This document shows positions 42,148-48,734 of a DNA stretch of 48,734 nucleotides, piece after piece (position 1 is the stretch's first letter; the number at the start of each line of letters is the position of its first letter). The notes under the pieces were generated by a model, which saw only the letters and a program-made list of their open reading frames with translations, was not told the origin of the DNA and did not search any database. The stretch covers positions 7,347 to 56,080 of the forward strand of contig JAJPXZ010000042.1 in the NCBI GenBank assembly GCA_021205245.1, read 5' to 3'. Origin of the DNA: Planctomycetaceae bacterium. Its GTDB lineage: Bacteria; Planctomycetota; SZUA-567. The translations under genes and the position numbers were made by a program.

Positions 42148-43707
42148 ATGAGTGTTCGAACAAATAATGTCCTCGATTCAGACAAAGGCGCGTCTCCGAA
42201 CCCCGTCCTTCATGCGATTGTGCTCCCCGGCATGGCCCTGTTGATGGCCGATTTGGCGCTCTATTTGGGGATGGTGTCGTTTAATTTGCGTCCTAACCCC
42301 GATGGACGAATGTTTATTATCGGCGGCTCCCTCATTATCGGTACGGTGCTGGGAGGGCTCATTTACCCCCGTCTTCATGCATGGGCTGTACAAAACGGCA
42401 AAACGCCCCGGCGGCTTTTCCTTATTCCATGGCTGCTGGTCGCGGTCGCAACCGTCCTTCCAGGCTTTGAGCAGTACGTGTTCAATCAACCGTTGCGTAT
42501 TGCTGCCAATATTGCCCTTGGAATGATTAATGCCCCGACATACCTCATCTTTTTCCAGCGTTTTCCCGCTAAATGGCGCGGTACCTGCTTTGGCTTGTGC
42601 CTGGCGGTAGGCCTTCTTGTGTGGCATGTCGTTCTCTCTCTCGCCCGCGCGCACTCTTCGGATGGTGGCGGTGGATATCACCCTTTCCTCCCGCTTGTCT
42701 ACATAACACATTGCCTGTCTATCATCGTCCTTGCAGGGGTGAGTCTTTATCTCATCGTGGTGGAGCCGCGCCCGGCAAGAGATGATATACCGTATTTCCA
42801 GCCGGCTTCGGAGTCGAGCAGGCACGCGCAAATTCTCCTCTTTTTCATTGCCGGGATTGCCGTGTATTTTCTCAATGGCACCTTGAGCGCCAGGCTCACC
42901 CCCACCATTCCGACCTCATCCATTCCCCTTTTGATTATATGGGGTAGCATGGCCGCCGTCTTTGCCGTACCGGTCGCGGGATGGTTGCTGGATAGATGGC
43001 CCGAAAGGATGTTCCGGCGCATTCTCACTGTGTGCTGCGTCCTGTTCGTTCTGACGCCGGCGTTGGCTGTGCTTGAATATACGCAACCGATATACACCGT
43101 CCTGCTCGCCGCCTCCACCACGGCCCAGTTCGTCTTTTTTTGCGTGTGCTCGGTCACAGTGGCCGGGCTTTCTCCGACAGTGGAAAAGGCGGCATTATAC
43201 AATTGCCTCATCTACTCTTTCCGTCTGGTATCTGTGTTTGGCTATCTTCTGTGGACACGGGTGTTTTTCGTTGGTCAGGGCATGTCAGTTCTGATCGCGG
43301 TGGGATTGGCATACGCGGTGAGCCGGTTATCGCGACGGCTGGATGTCGTCCGTGCCGGGGTTAATTCACCCTCGCACCATCAACCAATCATCACTGCCGT
43401 GAGAGGCCCGTCACCGGAGAAATTGCCGGACGAAGAAGTGACAGCCGCTTTTTTGCGGTCGTGCAAATTGACCCCCCGCGAGTTGGAGGCGGCAAGCCTG
43501 CTGCTGGAAGACGTCCCGATTCGAAACATTTCAAGAATTATGGGCATTGGTGAGGGGACGGTCAAAAAACACACGGCAAACATTTACCGAAAATACAACG
43601 TTTCCAATCGACATGAATTTTCCAGAGCCTGTACCCATTATTCGGCCGCCAATGCTTCGCCGGCGAAGACAGACGCTTCGGACGACGAAACACCGCACCA
43701 GGAGTGA
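42148..43707 (+). CDS. MFS-like membrane protein fused to a LuxR DNA-binding domain
   Basis: The 519-residue protein has about 12 hydrophobic helices in an MFS-like arrangement (residues about 20-400). A C-terminal LuxR helix-turn-helix follows (about 445-505: LTPRELEAASLLL, ISRIMGIGEGTVKKHTANIYRKY). It should be a membrane-anchored transcription factor that senses a solute or transports it. Such fusions are recalled mainly from gut anaerobes. No good ribosome site precedes the ATG at 42148. It stands alone, upstream of and convergent with the partner-switch cassette. Its targets are unknown. The 178 bp after it show no clear terminator. Confidence 0.85.
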   Translation: MSVRTNNVLDSDKGASPNPVLHAIVLPGMALLMADLALYLGMVSFNLRPNPDGRMFIIGGSLIIGTVLGGLIYPRLHAWAVQNGKTPRRLFLIPWLLVAVATVLPGFEQYVFNQPLRIAANIALGMINAPTYLIFFQRFPAKWRGTCFGLCLAVGLLVWHVVLSLARAHSSDGGGGYHPFLPLVYITHCLSIIVLAGVSLYLIVVEPRPARDDIPYFQPASESSRHAQILLFFIAGIAVYFLNGTLSARLTPTIPTSSIPLLIIWGSMAAVFAVPVAGWLLDRWPERMFRRILTVCCVLFVLTPALAVLEYTQPIYTVLLAASTTAQFVFFCVCSVTVAGLSPTVEKAALYNCLIYSFRLVSVFGYLLWTRVFFVGQGMSVLIAVGLAYAVSRLSRRLDVVRAGVNSPSHHQPIITAVRGPSPEKLPDEEVTAAFLRSCKLTPRELEAASLLLEDVPIRNISRIMGIGEGTVKKHTANIYRKYNVSNRHEFSRACTHYSAANASPAKTDASDDETPHQE

Positions 43708-43885
43708 GTAGGCGTATTTCCAAAAGCGCCTTGAAGCGGCAAACACGCAGGCGGCTTCCGAGCGATTCCTGACGCCGTCGCGGTCATGGGTTGCGCTACC
43801 GTTGTTTTACCCGTGCCGATGCACACCCTCGTACTGGGAAAGAGGCCATCGTATTTCAAAACTCTGGGACAGCATTGAAACATGA

Positions 43886-44356
43886 CTAGCTAAATCCGTC
43901 CGCCTCCCGATGAATAGGCTTGGAAAAGCGGAGCAAATTGCACCCGCAAATCCGGCAGTAACGCATTGTGGAAAATTCCTCGCGTAATAGCACTATTCCC
44001 AAGCCGCCGATCGTCGAGGCTGGAAGTGACACACGGGCTGGGATCGAGGCCAATGGATTAAAACGTCCGCTGTTGTCAAGAATAACCATCACCGCCAGCC
44101 CAGACCGGACAAGGATCCGACACCGGACTGTAATGGCTCTGTCGGTATTGGGCAGCGCGTGGCGTGCGATATTGGAGGCAACTTCTTCATAAGCAAGGTT
44201 CAAACTGAATACGATCTGGTCATTGGCCCATCCCGTCCTGGCCAGTCTTTCGCGCAGAATATCTCCGCCGGCGCTCACAGCCGCCAACGCCTCGTCGCAC
44301 CTCATCGCGGGATGGAGCGAGAAGCAGACGGCGATCGATTCGGGTGGCGCATACAT
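43886..44356 (-). CDS. Anti-sigma factor / serine kinase, RsbW-like
   Basis: The 156-residue protein has the GHKL ATPase motifs: N box YEEVASNIARHA near residue 60, G1 box ILDNSGRFNPL near 95 and G2 box GGLGIVLL near 118. RsbW/SpoIIAB-like proteins phosphorylate a STAS partner and hold a sigma factor or another output. Its ATG lies three bases after the stop of the STAS gene, whose last codons supply GGAGG. No sigma factor gene is adjacent, so the output is unknown. Confidence 0.85.
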   Translation of the reverse strand: MYAPPESIAVCFSLHPAMRCDEALAAVSAGGDILRERLARTGWANDQIVFSLNLAYEEVASNIARHALPNTDRAITVRCRILVRSGLAVMVILDNSGRFNPLASIPARVSLPASTIGGLGIVLLREEFSTMRYCRICGCNLLRFSKPIHREADGFS

Positions 44357-44359
44357 CCT

Positions 44360-44701
44360 TCATCCTCCGCAGCAGGCCTCGGGTGAATCAACCAGCGTCA
44401 CGAACTTGTCCATGCCTGCCAAGCGCAGTATCCGGGCAATCTCCTGGTTCGGCCTGGCAAGGTAAAATTTACCGCCGCGCGGCATACAGATCTTTATTGC
44501 GGTCATTATCACCCGCAAACCGGAGCTTGCCATGAGGCGCAGATCCCGTACATCCCAAACAACATCCTTCAGCGCGGTGTCCTGCAGTTCCTTTTCCATC
44601 GCGGATGATAATGGAGGCGCGTTGGAAGCATCCAGGCTGCCGGCCAAAGTCAGCACAAGCGCGTTTTGTTTCCGTTCCAGATCGTATTTTATTTCCGCCA
44701 T
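44360..44701 (-). CDS. STAS-domain anti-sigma factor antagonist
   Basis: The 113-residue protein is a single STAS domain. The phosphorylatable Ser is in LRLMASSGLRVI near residue 57, and the N-terminal strand is LVLTLAGSLDASNAP. It is the switching partner of the RsbW-like kinase encoded next and of the PP2C phosphatase encoded 34 bp upstream. The ATG at 44701 with GGAGAG upstream is preferred to the ATG at 44722, which has no good site. Confidence 0.88.
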   Translation of the reverse strand: MAEIKYDLERKQNALVLTLAGSLDASNAPPLSSAMEKELQDTALKDVVWDVRDLRLMASSGLRVIMTAIKICMPRGGKFYLARPNQEIARILRLAGMDKFVTLVDSPEACCGG

Positions 44702-44735
44702 CGCCTCTCCATTCTTTTGCAATGCAAGACCACCA

Positions 44736-45902
44736 TTACCGAGAACTCTTGAAATCCGTCAAGGACATGAACTGATTGTCGCCGCCGGCAAAAGACGCCA
44801 TGGAACCGGCATCAAGTGAGAAGGACGTCAATGCGGCGTCGCCGCTGTCGGGTTCTCCCTCACACCCTGACTCGTCCATTTCCGTTTCCGCGTCCAGGCC
44901 TGACTGTCGATACGCCATGATGGTGATGTCGTCGTAGGGCTCGGCGTCTTGGACGAATTCGGCAACCTCCCCCAGCATCTGCATGAGGAGTGCCCGACAG
45001 CCCGCCCCATCGGCGGTTTCCGAAAGCATACGGCGAACGGCATCCTCGCCCAGCATTGCTCCCGATGGGTCCATCGCCTCGGTCACGCCGTCGGTATACA
45101 TGAGGAGAGCCTCGCCGGGAGCAAGCTGACAGGTATTTTTCATGAAGGTCAAATCGGCAAGAAACCCCACCGGCGGATTGTCGGCCAGATCGAAATACGC
45201 CGCCGGCCGGCCGGGGCTTTTCCGCAGCGGAGGGTTGTGTCCGGCGTTGGCATACTCCATTTCGCCACTGCGTAGATCGACGACGCAACAAAACATGGTC
45301 ACGAACATATTGCCAGGATTATGCCTGGCAACCTCGCGATTCAGCCGCTCCAGCAATTGAGCGGGATCGTGGAGATACCGCGAAAATGCGCGCAGATACG
45401 TTCTGCTCATGGCCATGAATAAGGCTGCGGGCACTCCCTTGCCCGATACGTCGGCCATTACCATGGCCAGTTTTTCTTTGCCCAGCATCCAAAAATCATA
45501 AAAATCACCGCCAATCTCCTTGGCCGGCTGGATGGCGGCATAGAGATCGAAGGCGGGACATCCGGGAAGCGGCGGAAATGTGTGAGGGACTAATCGCATT
45601 TGGATGTCGTGCGCGGCAGCCAGTTCGCCCCTCGCCACCCATGCCGATTCCGCCGCCAGGTCGGGACGGCAGAAGTCCTTATCGGCGACGGCCTTCTCTT
45701 CGTCCATGGGAACCGATGCCGGCTCGCCGGCGAAACCATTGCGGCGAAGCAGATACAGCGCCCACGCCAAGGCCAACCCGGCGCATCCCATGCCCACCAA
45801 AATAAACCTATCGGCTCCAACCACGGCGGCAGCGGTGACGGCAATAATCGTGATTGAAAGTAAGGATAACGTTTTAAAAAACGCCTGATGAGACGCTTCC
45901 AT
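44736..45902 (-). CDS. PP2C-type phosphatase, RsbU/SpoIIE-like, membrane-anchored
   Basis: The 388-residue protein has two N-terminal helices (about residues 12-30 and 33-50), a linker, then a SpoIIE/RsbU phosphatase domain (about 95-335). That domain has IQPAKEIGGDFYDF, the metal Asp in VMADVSGKG, YANAGHNPP, LMYTDGVTEAMD and EPYDDITIM, so all metal ligands are present. It should dephosphorylate the STAS protein encoded downstream. The signal that controls it is not visible; no sensor domain lies between the helices and the phosphatase. GGAGAG precedes the ATG, 19 bp after the kinase gene. The C-terminal tail is acidic. Confidence 0.9.
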   Translation of the reverse strand: MEASHQAFFKTLSLLSITIIAVTAAAVVGADRFILVGMGCAGLALAWALYLLRRNGFAGEPASVPMDEEKAVADKDFCRPDLAAESAWVARGELAAAHDIQMRLVPHTFPPLPGCPAFDLYAAIQPAKEIGGDFYDFWMLGKEKLAMVMADVSGKGVPAALFMAMSRTYLRAFSRYLHDPAQLLERLNREVARHNPGNMFVTMFCCVVDLRSGEMEYANAGHNPPLRKSPGRPAAYFDLADNPPVGFLADLTFMKNTCQLAPGEALLMYTDGVTEAMDPSGAMLGEDAVRRMLSETADGAGCRALLMQMLGEVAEFVQDAEPYDDITIMAYRQSGLDAETEMDESGCEGEPDSGDAALTSFSLDAGSMASFAGGDNQFMSLTDFKSSR

Positions 45903-45921
45903 GGCATTCTCTCCTTCGACT

Positions 45922-48657
45922 TCATTCGGCCTTGTCGACCAGCCGAACCGTCAGTCTGACGCCCACCTGTCGATGGCGGTTTTCCTGGTGCACATAACTC
46001 CTCGAGGCCAAACGGCAATTCCGCGCCGAACTGAGGTAACTGCCGCCGCGGCTGACCCGCATGGGTTCGCCAATGCCGCACACCGGGTCCTCCGGCTCGG
46101 CGGCAAGGTAATAGCCCGGGTCATAAGCGTCCCGCACCATTTCCGCCGCGTTGCCGCACACGTCGAACAATCCCCAAGAGTTGGGCGGCATGAGTCCGAC
46201 CGGGCGCAGACGGCTTTCGCTATTGCCGATAAACCACCCGATCCGCTTGAGCAGCGGCTCGCCACTACCTCCTGGGTAGGCGTCAGTGTTGCCGGCACGG
46301 GCGGCCCACTCCCACTCGGCCTCCGTGGGCAGTCGCACAGCCATACCGTCCGGGAGACGCTCGGACAATCGCGGCATCAACAGCATGGTGATCTCTCGAT
46401 GCGATATTCCGGTGGCAGGCAGCATGCCCTCCGCTTCCGGAACCGGGAGGAAACGCCACGCGGCGGCCGGCTCTTCCTCTTGGCGGAGGTCGAGGCTTTC
46501 CTGCATCTCGACGCCGACCAGGGCCTGCCATTGCCGGCGGGTCAGCTCGGTCACGGCCATATAATAGGGTGAGCTGAGAGTGACCTCGTGCAGATGTTCC
46601 TCACTCGAGCGTTCCGGATCGCGCGGCGGACTTCCCATAACGAATGTTCCAGCCGGAATCCAGGAAAAGGACAAGTGTGTCCCATCCAGTAAAGCGACCG
46701 TTATTGCAGGATCAACGCCGTGCCGGCGCGCCGCGTCGACTTGGTTCTGTGCGGCAGCTTCCGGGTCCATACGCCAGCGGCTGTTATCTTCTAGATAACC
46801 CATGCGCTGGACCACCCGGCGCGCAGCCAAGGCCTCCTCGGCCGCGCGTCGGGCTTCCGTTTCCGCCCGCAGCTTGGCCTCCTGCTCCCGAAGCTGCATA
46901 TCCAAGGCCGCGGCCTCTGACCGCCGCGCTGCTTCGGCTCGATTGCGCTGCTCCACCGCGATAGCCTGTTGCGCCTCGGCCTCCCTGCGCGATTCTTCCG
47001 CCAAATTGCGCTGCTGCTCCGCCAGCAACTGTTGCCGTTTGGCTTCGTCGCGGGCCGTCACCGCCTGGGAACGCTGCACTTCCACTTCGTTCAACGCATC
47101 TTCGGCGCGGTTCCGCTCCGCCACCGCTTCCGCTTCGGCCGTCTCGGCCCTGCTCCGCTCCAGTTCCGCCGCCTCCCGCGCCAACCGCTCCGCCCGTGCC
47201 TGCCGGGAAACGATGACTGCGGCGCCGCCAGCCACTACCGCCACCGCAGCCAGCAACAATACAGCGGCGACGGCCAGAATCCGTACCATCCGCCGGCGGC
47301 GGATCTGCTCATGCCGCGCCTTTGTGGCTTTCCTTGTCAGGGCAGCACCTTCGTCTTCGCCGGTCTTAGCCAGAAGGGACAACGCCAATTCGTAATCATG
47401 CCTGTCGATCGCCGCCGCCGCGTACTCAATCCTGAGCGAAGCCCCTTCCGTCCGCGCCACAGTGTTGCCCTGCCACAGCTCAAGTGCCTGTTCGTAGGCG
47501 AGGAGCGCCCGGGAAAACAGATCGTAATCGCCGTCTTGCCTTGCTGTCGCGGCCCATTCACCGGCCCGGTTGGACAGTTCAAGCGATTCCCCGTGGATTT
47601 GGCATTGGCGCAGCACTTTGATGAACGTTTTTACCGACGGATAACGCCGGACGGGATCCGTATTCATGGCTCGAAGCGCGACGTCCATATATTCGTTGCC
47701 GCACTCATGTGGGGTGAAGATGTTATTGGCCGCGTTTTGCAGACATTCGTTCACATCCCGTCCGGCGTGCGGCGGGTGTGCGGCAAGGATTTCAAACAGT
47801 ACCGCCCCCAGCAGGTATTGATCCGACCAGGGGCCAATGCGGTCGGCCAAGCCGCGGGCCATCTCCGGAGCCATGTAGGCGGGCGTTCCGGCCAGGGCGT
47901 TGCCCTGCTGAAGCGGGACCGCTTTTGCTCCCGGCGTAATGCCGACAGCCAGGCCCCAATCCATGAGTAACACCTCCCCGTAATCGCCAAGCATGACGTT
48001 GGCGCTCTTTATATCCCGGTGAAGTATATTTTTGGCATGAGCCGAGTCGACCGCGTTGGCGATCTGGATCAAAATGTCGATATTTTCCTTTTGGCTCAAG
48101 CCGGACATGGCAGAGCGCCAGGACCGTCCCTTGACTTCCTTCATGGCATAGAAGAGTTTGCCCTGGTGGTTCACTCCGAGTTCGTAAACCGGCACCACGT
48201 TGGGATGCTCCAGCGCGCCGGTGGTAAGGGCCTCCTGCAGGAATTTATCGCGGGCTTTGACGTCCTCTTCCGTAGCGGGAAGGATCATTTTAACCGCGAC
48301 GCGGCGATCGAGAGAACTCTGTCTGGCCGCAACGACCATGCCCATGCCGCCCCGCCCCAGGTCGCCGCCCAGTTCGTAATCGATCACGGCGCTTTCCCGT
48401 ACTTTCCCGCTGCCCATGCTTGTCGAACGCAGCGTAACAGAGCTCGTCCCCACCTCGACATGGAACGAACCATGAACGCCGCTTATTGTTTTAGTCACCT
48501 GGTTCGTTTTTTCCTGGTCGACGGCGTCAGGCTCCATTTTTATCGATGCGTCGACATCCAGCATCGGCCCGGGCACGGAAGCCCAAAGCGACCTGACGTC
48601 GTCAAGGCTGAAGGGAACATCCATTTTTCCTGAAGTACTGTGCGGTTCGGGACTCAT
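45922..48657 (-). CDS. Ser/Thr protein kinase with coiled coil and FGE-like domain
   Basis: The 911-residue protein has an N-terminal Hanks-type kinase (about residues 94-345). Its glycine loop is GDLGRGGMG, the Lys lies in RRVAVKMI near 123, the catalytic HRDIKSANV near 215, DWG in place of DFG near 234, and MAPEMA follows. One membrane helix (about 460-482) leads to a long Glu/Arg/Ala coiled coil (about 487-640) and a C-terminal formylglycine-generating-enzyme-like domain (about 660-905: WIPAGTFVMGS, VRLPTEAEWEWAARAG, NAAEMVRD, VSRGGSY). In that domain one of the two FGE active cysteines is Ser, so it may bind rather than modify. It starts a four-gene partner-switch operon. The ATG at 48657 is used, with a TTG at 48666 possible. 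Confidence 0.88.
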   Translation of the reverse strand: MSPEPHSTSGKMDVPFSLDDVRSLWASVPGPMLDVDASIKMEPDAVDQEKTNQVTKTISGVHGSFHVEVGTSSVTLRSTSMGSGKVRESAVIDYELGGDLGRGGMGMVVAARQSSLDRRVAVKMILPATEEDVKARDKFLQEALTTGALEHPNVVPVYELGVNHQGKLFYAMKEVKGRSWRSAMSGLSQKENIDILIQIANAVDSAHAKNILHRDIKSANVMLGDYGEVLLMDWGLAVGITPGAKAVPLQQGNALAGTPAYMAPEMARGLADRIGPWSDQYLLGAVLFEILAAHPPHAGRDVNECLQNAANNIFTPHECGNEYMDVALRAMNTDPVRRYPSVKTFIKVLRQCQIHGESLELSNRAGEWAATARQDGDYDLFSRALLAYEQALELWQGNTVARTEGASLRIEYAAAAIDRHDYELALSLLAKTGEDEGAALTRKATKARHEQIRRRRMVRILAVAAVLLLAAVAVVAGGAAVIVSRQARAERLAREAAELERSRAETAEAEAVAERNRAEDALNEVEVQRSQAVTARDEAKRQQLLAEQQRNLAEESRREAEAQQAIAVEQRNRAEAARRSEAAALDMQLREQEAKLRAETEARRAAEEALAARRVVQRMGYLEDNSRWRMDPEAAAQNQVDAARRHGVDPAITVALLDGTHLSFSWIPAGTFVMGSPPRDPERSSEEHLHEVTLSSPYYMAVTELTRRQWQALVGVEMQESLDLRQEEEPAAAWRFLPVPEAEGMLPATGISHREITMLLMPRLSERLPDGMAVRLPTEAEWEWAARAGNTDAYPGGSGEPLLKRIGWFIGNSESRLRPVGLMPPNSWGLFDVCGNAAEMVRDAYDPGYYLAAEPEDPVCGIGEPMRVSRGGSYLSSARNCRLASRSYVHQENRHRQVGVRLTVRLVDKAE

Positions 48658-48734
48658 ATCGGTCAAGGCCCCTTGCTTTTGCTTAAGGATCGCTTCGGGG
48701 AGAGACGCCCGTCAGCAACCGCTCGCGCGGCCAA

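Overview
The window looks like chromosomal DNA of an anaerobic or fermentative bacterium with a periplasm. It holds two TRAP transporters with exported binding proteins, an acetoin dehydrogenase complex under a sigma-54 activator, a dedicated Etf, and carbohydrate and sugar-acid operons with almost no intergenic waste. Coding DNA is rich in G/C at third positions, which produces many long antisense open frames. Shine-Dalgarno sequences (GGAG-like) are strong. The phylum cannot be fixed from the sequence. The Ser/Thr kinase with DWG and a formylglycine-enzyme-like tail recalls PVC-type bacteria, while the density of TRAP systems and the MFS-LuxR fusion also fit Synergistetes- or Desulfovibrio-like anaerobes. 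No rRNA, tRNA, CRISPR array or intact insertion sequence was seen.

Layout. (1) 1-5097, plus strand: a sugar operon with the end of a TIM-barrel isomerase/epimerase, a D-2-hydroxyacid dehydrogenase, a ribulokinase-like FGGY kinase, a DeoR regulator and a class II ketose-bisphosphate aldolase, closed by a terminator at 5141-5185. (2) 5197-8559, minus strand: a sodium:solute symporter with its small DUF3311-type partner, a decayed partial copy of the same symporter gene, and a DUF1097-type membrane protein. (3) 8794-18861: an acetoin/2,3-butanediol operon (E1 alpha, E1 beta, E2, E3, short-chain and medium-chain dehydrogenases, then a lactonase-like metallo-beta-lactamase) read leftward from a sigma-54 promoter at 16661-16675. 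The divergent activator AcoR and a pair of upstream repeats lie behind it. (4) 19286-30677, minus strand: an RpiR regulator, FGGY kinase, TRAP DctP-Q-M, FAD-linked oxidase, Fe-S protein, EtfB, EtfA and a glycerol-dehydrogenase-like enzyme. This looks like an import and oxidation pathway in which an oxidase passes electrons to its own Etf.

(5) 30742-40882: a four-carbon acid-sugar (threonate-type) system. Plus-strand genes encode a CMD-family protein, a zinc dehydrogenase, a 68-residue protein, a DUF1537 kinase and a PdxA2-like dehydrogenase. Minus-strand genes encode TRAP DctQ-M-P and an amidohydrolase. A GntR/FCD regulator is read divergently from the TRAP operon. Four promoters here carry the same unusual operator, an octamer TGGYATRA often repeated head to tail every 8 bp. 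A fifth, weaker copy sits in the RpiR promoter and may link regions 4 and 5. This regulon is the most interesting find of the window.

(6) 40883-48734: an AT-rich decayed stretch, a small secreted protein, a 12-TM MFS-LuxR fusion regulator, and a minus-strand signalling cassette. The cassette holds a Ser/Thr kinase with an FGE-like sensor, a PP2C phosphatase, a STAS protein and an RsbW-like kinase, and forms a complete partner-switching module.
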